Assembly: GCA_024760905.1 (NCBI GenBank)
Contig: CM045750.1
Coordinates: 19,406,919 to 19,470,918, forward strand
DNA from: Plotosus lineatus
Lineage: Eukaryota > Chordata > Actinopteri > Siluriformes > Plotosidae
Direction of reading: 5' to 3'
DNA length: 64,000 bases
Part shown: piece after piece, positions 48,172-59,253 of the stretch
How positions within the stretch are numbered: the first letter of the stretch is position 1
How the letters are laid out: each line of letters opens with the position of its first letter
The notes under the pieces: generated by a model
The model's input: the letters and a program-made list of their open reading frames with translations, nothing else
The model's database searches: none
Told to the model about the DNA's origin: nothing
Translations under genes and position numbers: made by a program

Positions 48172-48506
48172 GGTGGCCTGGTGGTAAAGGTGCTGGATCA
48201 CTGATCCCAAGGTTGGAGGTTCAAGCCCCACTCACAACGGGTTGTCACTGTCCCCCCAGTGCAGCTAACTGGGCTATCAAAGGCCGGCCATGTCTCTCAC
48301 TGTCTATGGTGAGAGGTTCATGTAAAAGAACCCTTGCTGACTTTCGTAAAGAGTAGCTGCATAACGGTCGGCGTGTTTCCACCCTGCGATGACCTGGCGA
48401 GCTGTCTAGGGTGTACTCTGCCCTCGCCTGGAGTCTGCTGAGATGGGCGCCAGCCTTCCCGTGACCTTAATTAGGATTAAACGGTTCGAGAAAATGCGAT
48501 GTGAAT
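48172..48506 (+). repeat. SINE-B copy, complete, tail-1 (reference copy)
   Basis: Head with A box TGGCCTGGTGGTAA (48174-48187) and B box GGTTCAAGCCC (48218-48228). Then the body (GTGCAGCTAACTGGGCTATC, AAAAGAACCCTTGCTGACTT), and the late body shared with SINE-A (GCGAGCTGTCTAGGGTGTAC, GAGATGGGCGCCAGCC). Ends in tail-1 TTAATTAGGATTAAACGGTT. About 335 bp. Confidence 0.9.
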
Positions 48507-48524
48507 TTTTTTGGTCTACATACT

Positions 48525-48850
48525 CACTCATCTGCTGAACTGCTTAATCCTATTAGGGTTGTGGGGAGGTCGAAGCCTATCTTAGTCGACTCTGGGTGAA
48601 TGGAAAGTACACTCTAATTAGCTCACCAGACTAATGCTGGGTTAATGCACACACAACCATTTACTCGAACCTATGGGCAATTTCTAATAGCCAGTTCGTT
48701 AGGCTAATGTGCATGAATTTGGATTGTAAGATTCCTGGAGGAAACTGATGGAAGTGTAGAAGAACATGCAAGCTCCATACAGAAACGCCACCATTGAGCC
48801 CTGACTTGAACTCAAGACCTTCTTGCTATGAGGCTGATGTATGTGACACT
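48525..48850 (-). repeat. SINE-A copy, antisense
   Basis: CTGAACTGCTTAATCCTATT, ACACACAACCATTTACTCGA, GAACATGCAAGCTCCATACA and CAAGACCTTCTTGCTATGAG. Confidence 0.8.
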
Positions 48851-48906
48851 CTTCTCCATTCTAGTTCTATGAAAATGCAATACATTTTATATCTATAAAT
48901 ATATAT

Positions 48907-49023
48907 GATTACCAATCTTAAGGTTGGGGGTTCAAGCCACACTCTCCACGGGTTGTCACTGCTATATACAGTGACAACCCGTGGAGAGTGTGGCTTGAAC
49001 CCCCAACCTTAGGATTGGTAATC
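48907..49023. repeat. Snapback hairpin made from a SINE-B head
   Basis: Left arm 48907-48961 and right arm 48969-49023 are 55-bp reverse complements with one mismatch, separated by CTATATA. Each arm is the SINE-B B-box region (GGTTGGGGGTTCAAGCC). The right arm continues as an antisense SINE-B head to 49055 (CACACTACCACCAAGCCATC). Confidence 0.9.
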
Positions 49024-49225
49024 AATCACACTACCACCAAGCCATCTCTGCCACTTTTACTTTTAAATAAATGCACATAAAGGTAAATAAATATATTTTT
49101 ATTCTACAAAAACTTTCGGTGCTCTGCCAGATTGGATTTAGCAAGACTTTGACACTGTTGTGAACATTGTGTAATATTTAAGATTCAAACTGATAAACTT
49201 TATACATGTAATTATTTATTTCTTG

Positions 49226-49464
49226 GATGGTGTGGTGGAGGAGTGGTTAACATTTCCACCTCACAGCAAGAAGATCCTGGGGTCCAGTTCTGAGCTCGGA
49301 AAGAGCGTTTCTGTGTTTCTGTGTCTGTCTGTTCTTCCTGTGCTTGCATGGGTTTCTCCAGGTGCACTGGTTGTGAGACTGGTTGGTCCCACAGTCCAAA
49401 GACATGCACGATAGGCTAATTGGCTGTTGAAAATTTCCCATATGTGTGGATGGAAGTGTGAATA

Positions 49465-49529
<65 letters not shown>

Positions 49530-49685
49530 GTTTTTGTGTGTGTGCCTGCGTGTGTTTGTTTGTTGTTGATCCTACAGTGGTCTGGAGAGCAGTTCAGGGT
49601 GTACCCCTTGTCCAGTGTCAGCTGAGATAGGCCAAGCTTTCCCTAAACCCTAGAAGTAGGATAAACCCGTTTCAGCAAACGATTG
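49226..49685 (+). repeat. SINE-A copy with internal (GT)n expansion
   Basis: Head GGTGGAGGAGTGGTTAACAT, body CCCACAGTCCAAAGACATGC and a (GT)n array at about 49469-49545 in the late body before GTGGTCTGGAGAGCAGTTCA. Weak tail. Confidence 0.8.
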
Positions 49686-49707
49686 AGTTAGTGTTTATTT
49701 ATTTATG

Positions 49708-49753
49708 ATGATGATGATGATGATGATAATAATAATGATGGTGATGATGATGA
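49708..49753. repeat. (GAT)n microsatellite
   Basis: GAT array with AAT interruptions. Confidence 0.9.
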
Positions 49754-50219
49754 TTTTTTTTTGTAAATAGCCACACATTCTATGATACTTAAAAAAATAA
49801 AAAATAAATAAAGAAAGAAATGGATAGCAATACAGGGCAGAGGTGGGAGTCTGGATTCTGTCATGAACTTGTTTGAATATTTAATAATCTAGTAAATATT
49901 GTGCATCGTGTTTATGTGCTAGGGATTTATTTCTACATCGCAAAATATTCTAAATAGTGATTTAGTGACCCAGGCAGTCTGGCTGAGGCTGGTTATTGAG
50001 GTTAATTCAATTAAGACTTTACCTATCATTCATGCAAACACTCATCGCGTATAATCAGGTTATAGAGCCTGTGGCAATTAAAATCCAATAACTAACAAGA
50101 TGATGCGCCCTTCACGGTTCATTTGGAAGTAGTTACAGTGTTCAGTGTTCAATATGGGTTTGATTTGGCAGGTTATAAGCTTGTTGCTATGAAACACTGC
50201 TGTATACTGGAATATGATG
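49754..50219. other. Unassigned stretch
   Basis: No family recognised. Confidence 0.35.
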
Positions 50220-50527
50220 GCTGTTGTCCATTGGGCTTTTTACACCCGAGCCATAGTGGCTCATCAGGCCGGTGCTGATCCCCAGTTTCCGTAGCGTGAA
50301 GCGACTAGGAAGTAAAACTCCTCCTGGATGGGACGCTAGTCCATCTCAGGTTACCTTCCCGGTATATTTTTACTGGTAACCATTTATACTGCTGGGTGAA
50401 CGGAGACATACTTGTGGTTCAGACCTTGCCAAGGGGTCTTCGCACAGTGAGGGTCTAACTGGGATTTGAACACACAACCTCCTGATCATGAGCCCAACAC
50501 CCTAACCACTACACCGCCGGCCCCACA
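50220..50527 (-). repeat. SINE-E, complete tRNA-derived SINE of another family
   Basis: On the minus strand: A box GGTGTAGTGGTTAGG (50501-50515 reversed), B box TGTTCAAATCCC (50461-50472 reversed), then a body with CCAAGTATGT-like and GACTAGCGTCCCATCCAGGA segments ending near 50220. The only copy I see in the window, and fairly well preserved. Confidence 0.75.
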
Positions 50528-50609
50528 TCTGGTGGCCGCTTACATTTTATTCAAGCGATACATGAAACCAAAGTTGATTTTATTGACGCAAACATATTTA
50601 AAATAAACA

Positions 50610-51235
50610 AATCACCCACTGACTCACCTGCTAATTTGTCAAAATTATTAATCCTACTAGGGTTGTCTCAGGGCTGTCTCAGCCAGCACTAGGCGGAGGT
50701 GGGTTACACTCTGAACAGCTCACCAGACCATTGATGACCCAAATATGCTGACAACCACTCGCTGAATTTGGAACAGCCTGTTATCCTAATGTGCATGTAT
50801 TTGGACTGTGGGAGGAAGCCGTGGTCGTCTTCTCCTTTCAGCTGTTCCCTTCAGGGGTCGCCACAGCGACTCATCTGCCTCCATCTCACCCGATCGTCTG
50901 CACCGTCTCTTACACCAACTTCCTTCATGTCCTCCTCCACTACATCCATAAATCTCTTCTTTGGTCTTCCTCTAGGCCTTCTGCCTGGTAGTTCCAACCT
51001 CTGCATCCTACTACCAATATACTCACTGTTCCTCCTCTGTACATGTCTAAACCATCTTAATCGAGCCTCTCTGACTTTGTCTCCAAAACATCTTACATGT
51101 GTTTGTGGAAGGAAACCTTGGTGCCTGGAGAAAACCCATGGAAGCACATGGGGAACATGCAGACTCCACTCATAAAGTCTGGGACTCAAACTCTGCATCT
51201 TCTTGCTGTGAGGCGGATATGCTAATCACTACTAC
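50610..51235 (-). repeat. SINE-A copy split by an RTE fragment
   Basis: Antisense SINE-A occupies 50610-50820 (CACCAGACCATTGATGACCC, ATGTATTTGGACTGTGGGAG) and resumes at about 51099 (GGAAGGAAACCTTGGTGCCT, GGGGAACATGCAGACTCCAC, CTTGCTGTGAGGCGGATATG). The similar TGTGGGAGGAAGCC and TGTGGAAGGAAACC at the two junctions look like a target duplication from the RTE insertion. Confidence 0.8.
50821..51098 (-). pseudogene. RTE LINE 3'-terminal coding fragment
   Basis: The minus strand encodes HVRCFGDKVREARLRWFRHV, then RRNSEYIGSRMQRLELPGRR and RFMDVVEEDMKEVGVRDGAD to RWRQMSRCGDP, followed by the 3' end (AACAGCTGAAAGGAG). Intact over this stretch. This is the segment missing from the main RTE copy. 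Confidence 0.9.
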
Positions 51236-51670
51236 ACATATACATACATACATACATACATACACACATCAAATACATATATACATACATGAGCTATGAG
51301 ATATACCTTAAACTGGGAGATCAGGGAAATCAAGGACAGGAACCAACATTAAGTTTGTAGGACAGTAAAGCAAACGATCCTCCCTGACTAATTAAACAGT
51401 GGTGTCTTCTGAAGTCGCAGACTGGACATGGCTCCAGTCGTCTTCCTGGCCTTTACCATAAATAATGAACTGTAAGGTGACATCCTCGCATCATGTCACT
51501 ACTTGGACAACTTAGTCAAACGAAATCATGCCACACATTGCCACACACACACACATATGATTGACAACTGTGAGTGAATAGCATGTGGCAGTTATTATGG
51601 GAACAGTCCGAAAGATCTCAACGACATTTTGATGCTGACAAGTTCCATTCCACATGAATCATGTCAGCTA
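51236..51670. other. Unassigned stretch with (CATA)n
   Basis: (CATA)n at about 51236-51265. No family recognised beyond it. Confidence 0.35.
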
Positions 51671-51805
51671 TACAGTCATGTGAAAAAATTAGGACACCCC
51701 ATTAAATAGTCAACTCTTTGTTAAGTAATGTTCACATAACAAATGTCCATTTTTTTTCAGCAATTTATGGAAAATAAATAGATTCAACTGTAATTAAACA
51801 ATATA

Positions 51806-52288
51806 CAGGGATCCCTCACTTTCCACGATTAATGGAGACCGAGACCCCCCCCCCCACGGACTGCCAATTCCTGCGAAGTAGGATTGACCCCCTGACTGAC
51901 TTATACGTACATGTATATGTGTATATAATTTCAATAAATACATATTCAACATTATAAATGCTTATAATACATTCAAAAATAACACATAAGATGTAAATAA
52001 ATGATAAATGCACAAACACAGACGCGCACACACTCAGATGCACACCTCACATAAAAATGTAAGTTGTTTTGTTGGAGGAGGTTTGGGTTCTTTTTTTTTT
52101 TTTTTTTTTTTTTTGGTGCATAACTGGCCATGTTTTGTGGCCGTTTCCTTAATTTTTTTTTTTTTTTTTCCTATTTTTCCTTAATTTCTGTTTTTTTTTT
52201 TTTTTTAATTTTTTGATGAATATTTTTGAAAAACCCACGATGCACTGAAGCCACAGAAGATGAAGCACAAAGTAGCGAGGGATCACTG
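51806..52288 (+). mobile_element. MITE-3 copy, complete, nested in the Tc1-like element
   Basis: CAGGGATCCCTCACTTTCCA to AGTAGCGAGGGATCACTG with TA at both sides (51804-51805, 52289-52290). 483 bp, the cleanest copy of this family. Interior T-runs at about 52090-52210. Confidence 0.9.
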
Positions 52289-52399
52289 TAAATGAACATA
52301 TTATACTCATCAAACAAAATACAGGAACAACAACAGTGCGTATTTCAAAGAGGAGGAAATTAGGAAACCCTACCCGCTAATACCTGTGTTACCCCATTG

Positions 52400-53483
52400 G
52401 CTGAAATAACTTTAGTGAGACACATATTGTAGCCGTCTACCAGTCTCTGACGTCGATCTGAGGAAAGTTTGTCCCTGTCCTCAAAGCAGAATGAATTCTT
52501 TTGGCTGTGAGATGTTTGAGGAGTTTCTTGCACATACAGCCCGTTTCAAGTCCCCACAGCATCTCATTGGGATTAAGACCCGGGCTTTGACTTGGACATT
52601 CCAGGGTTCTTCAATTCTTAGTTTTCAGCCAATCCTTGGTGGATTTACTGGTATGTTTTGAGTCATTGTCACGTTGCAGTGTACAGTTCCGCTTCAGCTT
52701 AATTTTTATTTATTTATTTATTTATTATTATTATTATTTTTTTTACAAATGTCTTCACAGGTTCTTTAAGCTCCCTCTGACACACAATAGAATTCATGGT
52801 GGATCCTATGATGCTGAGCTGGCCAGGTCCTGCTGTAGCAAAGTATCCGCAAACCACGACACTTCCACTTTCATGCTTCACTGTTGGTATGAGGTTCTTT
52901 CTGTTGAATGCTGTATTTGGTTTCCGTCAAACATGGCTTCTGTTCTGGTGTCCAAATAATTCAACTTTAGACTCATCTGAACATTTTTCCAGAAGACCTG
53001 GTGTTTGTCTATATTCTCTCTGGCAAACTTCAGTCTGGCCTTAATGTTCTTATTAGAGAGTGAAGGTTTCCTGCTTGGCCACGTCCCATGAAGGTCATGG
53101 TTTTGTTGTCTCTTTTTGATATTAGAGTCATGTGCATTTATATTGACAGTAGCGAAAGCCTACTGTCGCTCCCGTAATGATATTTTAGGACTTTTAATGA
53201 CTTATTTTAGCGTCTTGTGGTTTGCTCTGGAGGTAAACTGGCTTGGACGGCCAGACTTAGGCATTGTGGCAGTTGCTTTGAATGTCCTCCACTTGTAAAC
53301 AATTTTCCGGATGGTGGAACAGCTGATGTCAAATTCTTTTGATATCTTTTTAAATCCCTCACCAGACTCATAAGCAGCCATAATCTTCTTTCTGAGGGCC
53401 TCAGACAGCTCTTTGGATCTTACCACGGTGCTCAGTCTCACTTCAACAGACAGAGGCACCAAACTAAATGTCTGATGTTTCAA
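52400..53483 (-). pseudogene. Tc1-like transposase, frameshifted
   Basis: The transposase cuts and pastes the element at TA. The N-terminal frame (53202-53483) has SKELSEALRKKIMAAYESGE, FKKISKEFDISCSTIRKIVY and KSGRPSQFTSRANHK, the paired-like helix-turn-helix with its GRP hook. Further along in other frames are DESKVELFGHQNRSHVWRKP, NLIPTVKHESGSVVVCGYFA, then DNDSKHTSKS and CPSQSPGLNPNEMLWGLETG, marking the second and third catalytic regions of the DDE domain. Frameshifts and stops interrupt it, so it cannot work. The third-acid region is altered relative to the usual DLNPIE. Confidence 0.85.
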
Positions 53484-53897
53484 TGGGCCGAGCCTTCTTC
53501 AAAATGCTGGGTTATGATGTTTTGATCATGTGCACCTGAACTGAAACACCTGTGTGTGATTTTCGCCATCTTAAGTGGGAAAATGTGGGGGTGCCCCATT
53601 TTTTTTCCTCCTTTAAATACACATTGTTGTTCATAGTTTTGTTTGAGGAGTAAAAATATGTTAATTTATGTTGTTTAATTTAAAGTAAATCAATTTATTT
53701 TTTCAGAAATAACAATGTTCAACCTTGTTTTGTTTATGTGAACATTTCTTAATTAGAGTTTACTATTTAATGAGGTGCCCTAATTTTTTCACATGACTGT
53801 ACATTCAGTTGTATTCAGGCCATCGCTGTGTATCCAGAGGGCTGCTTCTATTGTAACTACTGACAATGACTTGTACAGTTGAAGTCAAACGTAAATA

Positions 53898-55041
53898 CAG
53901 CGATCCCTCGCTACTTCGTGCTTCTGTTCCTGCAGCTTCAGTGCATAGCGGGTTTTTCAAAAATATTCATCGCAAAAAAAAAAAAAAAAAAGGAAATTAA
54001 GGAAAAATAGGGGGGGGAGTTAAAAAAAAATGCTGCAAAACAAGGCCAGTGATGCAAAGAAAAAAAAAAACAAAACAAAACAACAACAAAAAAAAAAAAT
54101 ACTTTTTTTATGTGAGGTGCGCATCTGTGTGTATTTATGTTTTCAATTACATTCACGCACACATCCATATCTGTATGTATTTATATTTTAATATAAATTA
54201 TTTAAACTTATGCATTATTTTTGAAAGTTTAATTATAATTATAAGCATTTATAGCATGAAATATGAAGTTATTGATATTATATACACATATGCAGTGGTA
54301 CCTCACCTTATGAAAGTCCCAACAAACAAAAAATCCAGGTTACGAAATGCATTTACCTAAAATTTCCATCGCTGGATACGAAACAAATTTGCGTTACGAA
54401 AGCACCATGTCAAAATATTCAAATAATGTGCAAGTTGCTCTCCCATTGGCTATCTCCGAACATCCCGCCCCGCTGGCCTCCCATTGGCTAGGAGGGAGCT
54501 GCATCTCCATAATACCCATGACGCAGCTCCTTCCCATTGGCTATTATGGAGCTGCATCTCTATAATACCCATGATGCTTTTCGACCCATTGTTCGTCACA
54601 GAGTTGTAACACGCATAAAGGACAGAGTTACTGTTGTTTCATGAGTTTTTCAAGTGTGCTCATTGCAACTTTATTTTTTGGCTCAGGCTTTTAATTTTGC
54701 ATAAACATTTGTAAGATTATAACTCTTCTAAGAAGACACACATACCGTCTACCATGGGTATGATATTGACGCAGAAGGAGGCCTTAAAAGGTATACTTTT
54801 ATAATCTTAAAGGATTTAGGGGGTAGTATTGGGGGCCTTGGAATGAATCAGGCTTTTTACATGTAAAATGCTGCTCAACTCAAACCACTTCTGGAACGGA
54901 TTGATTTCGTAAGGTTAGGTACCACGGTACATGTATGTATACGTCAGTCACGGGGGTTCGATCCTACTTTGTGGAAATCGGTGGTCATGAGGTGTGGGGG
55001 GGTCTTGGTCCCCATTAACTGCTGAAAGTGAAGGATCTCTG
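53898..55041 (-). mobile_element. MITE-3 copy containing a nested MITE-1
   Basis: Starts CAGCGATCCCTCGCTACTTC after TA (53896-53897) and ends GTGAAGGATCTCTG before TA (55042-55043), in reverse orientation. Interior segments read normally to ATACACATA at about 54290 and resume with CATGTATGTATACGTCAG after the inserted MITE-1. Confidence 0.85.
54293..54927. mobile_element. MITE-1 copy nested in MITE-3
   Basis: CAGTGGTACCTCACCTTATG at the left and GTAAGGTTAGGTACCACGG at the right. 635 bp. It lacks the CA array present in the two larger copies; the corresponding spot reads AAGAAGACACACATACCG. Confidence 0.85.
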
Positions 55042-55252
55042 TATGTTACAGCTGTGTGCAATTCTTGATAAGCTGTCTACTGTAGGGAGGGAAATTTTTG
55101 AAAGTGATTAAGTTTTTTTTTTTTTTTTTTTTTTTTTTTTGCAGGGAGGGTTTTCCAGTGCAAGAAGTTTGGTAGATTTTTTTCTTTCTCTCTTTCTTTA
55201 TTTCTTTATTTTAAGAGAGAGAGAGAGAAAGAAAGAATAGAAGTTATGGGGG

Positions 55253-55490
55253 GCAGCACCACCACCATCACATTGCAGCACACACAACCATTCACATTCA
55301 CATGCAGGACCGATTTTGAACAGCCAGTTAGCCTAATGTGCATATATTTGGACTCTGGAAGGAAGCTGGAATACTTGAATAAAGATCAAGCAAGCGGGGG
55401 ATTAACATGCAAACTCCATACAGAAATGCTCGACCCTGGGGCATCCTTGCTGTGATGCAGATGTGCTAACCATGACACCACAGTGCAACC
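55253..55490 (-). repeat. SINE-A copy, antisense
   Basis: ACACACAACCATTCACATTC, ATGTGCATATATTTGGACTC and GTGCTAACCATGACACCACA. Confidence 0.8.
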
Positions 55491-55730
55491 CCAGTTTTTA
55501 ACTGTTAATATATACACGCTCGTTTGGCAAATTACTTGTATAAGATGAATAAAACCCTTTAGGATATTCAGCTGTTGGAACATAATCAAAATCCTGCTGT
55601 TTACAATGACTCCAACTCAGTAAACATCACACCATCACCAATTATCTTTCCACTACCGCCACACCCCAGAGTGTTTAATTCATAACCTTTTACATCCAAA
55701 ATCATTTACTGAATCACTAGACAGTATTAA

Positions 55731-55736
<6 letters not shown>

Positions 55737-55804
<68 letters not shown>

Positions 55805-55830
55805 ATGGTGCAGCCATAATAATAATTATT

Positions 55831-55891
<61 letters not shown>
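55737..55891. repeat. (TA)n and (AAT)n arrays
   Basis: TA array at 55737-55800, then AAT array at 55828-55891 directly before a SINE-A head. Confidence 0.95.
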
Positions 55892-55897
55892 GGAATA

Positions 55898-56232
55898 GGT
55901 GGCATAGTGGTGTAGTGGCTAGCACATCCACCTCACAGAAAGAAGGTCCTGGGTTTGATTCCCAGCCTGGGTGTTTCTGTGTGGAGTTTGCATGTTCTCC
56001 CCGTGCTTGTGTGAGTTTCCTCTGGGTTTTCTGGTTTTCGTTCAAAGTCCAAAAACTTGCACAGTAGCCTAATTGACTGTTCCAAACTGCCCCTAGGTGT
56101 GACTGCGAGTATGAATGTTGTGTGAGTGTTGGCCTTGCGATGGCCTGGCGAGCAGTCCAGGGTGTAACCCGCTGAGATGGGTGCCAACCTCCCCGTGATC
56201 CTAATTAGTGTTAAATGATTACAGAAAATGAA
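55898..56232 (+). repeat. SINE-A copy, full length, tail-1
   Basis: Head GTGGTGTAGTGGCTAGCAC, B-box GGGTTTGATTCCCAGCC, body ATGTTCTCCCCGTGCTTGTG and tail CCTAATTAGTGTTAAATG. Confidence 0.9.
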
Positions 56233-56261
56233 CTGAACTGATGATTAGTTTTCTGAAAAGG

Positions 56262-56478
56262 GCAGCATGATTGCGTAGTGGTTAGATCGCCACATCGCTG
56301 CAAAAAGGGCCTGGACTTGGCATGAGTGTTAATGGAAATGGTTTGCATGTTCTCCTTGTACCTGCATGGCTTTCCTCTGGGTTTTCTGAGTGTACCTCGC
56401 CATTCCCCAGTGTTGGCTGAGATAGGCTACAGTCTCCGCTTGATCGAAGTTGCATTGAACGGTTTGTCAAATGAATAA
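56262..56478 (+). repeat. SINE-A copy, diverged with deletion
   Basis: GGGCAGCATGATTGCGTAGT head, TGCATGTTCTCCTTGTACC body and GTGTTGGCTGAGATAGGC; ends (AATTAA)n. Confidence 0.75.
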
Positions 56479-56817
56479 ATTAATTCAATATAACTAATTG
56501 GATTTACCTTTGATGGTCTGTTTGTCTTTTACATTTTTTTCTATTCTTATGTTTATTTATTTATTTGTTTTTTTCGGAAAGATTTTCTCCCTAATCTAGT
56601 CATGCTCGATTCCCACTCACCAGACAATTCTGCCTTATTACATGACAGCTACCAACCAGGCAATCATATGCTTCCTCCAGGGCACATGACAGTATCCGAC
56701 CACATGTTTTCGAACTCCCTGAGAGCATGGCCCAATTTTACTCTGTTGGGCTTCTGGCCACAAATGGCTCTGACATCATCTAAATTTAAATTCACATACT
56801 CTGGATGATTGGGTGAT
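56479..56817. other. Unassigned stretch
   Basis: No family recognised. The short plus frame at 56602-56808 has no motif. Confidence 0.35.
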
Positions 56818-56847
56818 TTATATATATATATATATATATAAAGACAG

Positions 56848-56976
56848 CGAGCGACACAGCTGACCTTTGACAGTCCAGGTTTGGCAGCAGTGACAACTCA
56901 GAGATTGTGGGGCTTGAATCCTCGACCTTCAGATCAGTAAGCCAGCAAATTAACCACCGAGCCAAGATTGCCCCTT
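56848..56976 (-). repeat. SINE-F-type fragment after (TA)n
   Basis: Antisense: CAGTGACAACTCAGAGATTG, CTTGAATCCTCGACCTTCAG (B box) and TTAACCACCGAGCCAAGATT (A box). A short (TA)n lies at 56818-56840. Confidence 0.6.
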
Positions 56977-57356
56977 GCATCGACTTAATGACTTTTTTAT
57001 TTATTCCGCATAACATATTTTTCATTTCACATTTTGTTTCAAAACCTCTTCTCGAGAAATTTGTAGCTTAATTATTGAGTAAATAAAAATAGATTTGATG
57101 ATGAATAGATGAATAATGAATAGATTTGATTAGATGGAGTTGTAAACTTTATGATTCATTAAAATTTGCCCAGTTGTCGACTGAGATATACACTGGCCTC
57201 CGTCTGATTATGGTACGATTCAGGGGTTCGGCAGCGCCAAATACGAAACGAAGTATGAAAATGTTATATATTTTTCGATAAAGAAATCACACACGGCATA
57301 TCTATCAATCTATCTGTATGTTTTGCTGTCTGCCTCTCTCTCTGTCTGTATGTATT
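56977..57356. other. Unassigned stretch with a SINE tail trace
   Basis: 57165-57235 has a SINE-like CCCAGTTGTCGACTGAGATA trace. The rest is unassigned. Confidence 0.35.
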
Positions 57357-57383
57357 TATCTCTCTCTCTCTCTCTCTCTCTAT

Positions 57384-57440
<57 letters not shown>
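57357..57440. repeat. (CT)n and (TA)n arrays
   Basis: CT array to about 57398, then TA to 57440, immediately before a SINE-B head. Confidence 0.95.
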
Positions 57441-57442
<2 letters not shown>

Positions 57443-57945
57443 GCAGTGGTAGCCTGGTGGTAATGTCGGCTGGATCACTGATCCTAAGGTTGGGGGTTCA
57501 AGGCCCACTCTCAAAAAGTTACCACTGTACCCTGAGGGCCGTTCACTGGGTTACCAAAGGCTGGCCATGTCTCTCATGGTCTATGGTGTGAGGTTCATGT
57601 AAAAGAACCATTCTTGACTTTTGTCAAGAGTAGCTGCATGGCTGTCAGCGTGTTTCTCATCGGGAGTCGGAGTCTGCTGAAGCAGTTCGTTCACAGCAAC
57701 GTTCTGGCAACTCCTGCAGCAGCACTGGAACCCACTCATATCGGCTTCCGCCCTTCCATCGGATCCTTCTGGTGGCGCAGAGAGGGGGGACTTGCTGCTT
57801 GGGCCTACTTGGGAACAGCCTGTCCTCCATACTTTCTACCCAGGCTCTGCACACTGGAGAGTATCACCAGCTGGGATACCAGCCAGAGTGCAGCCTCCAT
57901 CGTCCTTCAAGAATGACGGAGGCCTACAACTACTACATATATCCG
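57441..57945 (+). repeat. SINE-B with tail-3, complete
   Basis: Head GGGCAGTGGTAGCCTGGTGG, B-box GGGTTCAAGGCCC, body GTAAAAGAACCATTCTTGAC. Then tail-3: CGGGAGTCGGAGTCTGCTGA, GCAGCAGCACTGGAACCCAC, GACTTGCTGCTTGGGCCTAC and TCAAGAATGACGGAGGCCTA. This is the sense counterpart of 15184-15572 and defines tail-3 as its own module. Confidence 0.85.
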
Positions 57946-57949
57946 GTCC

Positions 57950-58087
57950 ACCAGTGCAGTTAACGGGGTTATCAAAGATCAGCCATGACTCTCATTGTCT
58001 GTGTTGATGTGTAGAGTTGGTTGAGACAGGCACTACCCCCCCCCCCCAGCAATCATAATTAGAATTAAACGGTTCACAAAATGAATG
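57950..58087 (+). repeat. SINE-B body fragment, tail-1
   Basis: CCACCAGTGCAGTTAACGGG, GCCATGACTCTCATTGTCTG, a C-run and ATAATTAGAATTAAACGGTT. Partly tandem with the preceding SINE. Confidence 0.75.
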
Positions 58088-58438
58088 AAGGAATATCCAT
58101 CAAGTCGAGGCACAACCAGCTCTTAAGTTTTAATATCAGTTCAACAAAGTTCTAATACAACTATACTTCTTTTAGCTTGAAGTTCTGCAATCCAGGTGTA
58201 TATTGACTGTGTATTGCACAATGTTTGAGAAAGATAATATATTTTAACCTGAGTAGGAGGACTATTTTCCATTATGAAATGAAAGATTATGCATCCGGCT
58301 GTCATTCTGAAAAACACACACATTTTTCTGCATTACTTCATCTATTTTACTTTAATCTGTTCTGTATAATCATTTGTATTCCGTTTTTGTTTTTTTCAAG
58401 TGCAACTGTAGTCTTCATCACTCAACAAACATTACTTT

Positions 58439-58473
<35 letters not shown>

Positions 58474-58953
58474 AATAATACACAGAAAATTGCATCAGGT
58501 TGTGGTTATTGTGTACCAATGTTAATTTGCATAGAGTTAACACACAACAGTTTTTCTCAAATGCCAGGATCTTCATACTGCTTTGATAAAGCTGCTGAAA
58601 TCCTTTGATCCCTTTTATAATATGATATAATTGGTGGGTTTGGAACTGAAATTGTATTAGTTTCAGTTGAAAAAAAAAATTGACTACTCCTACAATTCCT
58701 GCTGAGCAGCCTCAGGAAGAAGACGAGCACTTTGAAAAAGCCAATTCACAGTACATATCCCAGCTCAGGCTGCTGGGTATTAAACTGCAAGTCCTACCAA
58801 TTTCCACAAATCCATATTTCTCCATTCTTCAGCAAAGCAAGACAGGGAAGGGACAAGGTGGCCACAGTTCTTCCAGTTACTGATTCATCTTGCATTTTTT
58901 CTTTGAGTAAATATTTCGCATGAAATTTGTGTCTGAACCTTAATTGCAGCTAA
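58088..58953. other. Unassigned stretch
   Basis: A T-run at 58440-58470. A 67-codon plus frame (58680-58882) has non-repetitive composition (QPQEEDEHFEKANSQYISQL) but no recognised domain or firm splice signals. Confidence 0.35.
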
Positions 58954-58961
58954 TAATAATG

Positions 58962-58994
<33 letters not shown>
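58954..58994. repeat. (AAT)n microsatellite
   Basis: AAT array. Confidence 0.9.
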
Positions 58995-58995
<1 letters not shown>

Positions 58996-59253
58996 GCACT
59001 CTGCTCCAATAATTGCCCCCCACCCGTGTTTTTTTTTTTTATTATTATCTTACATCTAATAACTGCCCATGTGCACTGGGAGCAAAATCGTAGATCAAAC
59101 TTGTCAATTTTATTTTATCAGTCTCAGTAACGGGTAAAATGAATCGTTCGCTGCCTGTAAAAGTGAGTTTACACGGTATTTCAAGACCCCCTGCTACTGG
59201 GGAATGTCTATAATTTTCATCAGTAACAGCACATTTGATTGTTCCGCTGTGCT

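Larger units (their letters stand above)
51673..53799 (-). mobile_element. Complete Tc1-like transposon with a nested MITE-3
   Basis: CAGTCATGTGAAAAAATTAG at the left and the exact inverse AATTTTTTCACATGACTG at the right, each with TA outside (51671-51672 and 53800-53801). Subtracting the nested MITE-3 (51806-52288) leaves about 1.64 kb, the usual size of a fish Tc1-like element. One decayed transposase gene runs on the minus strand. Confidence 0.9.
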
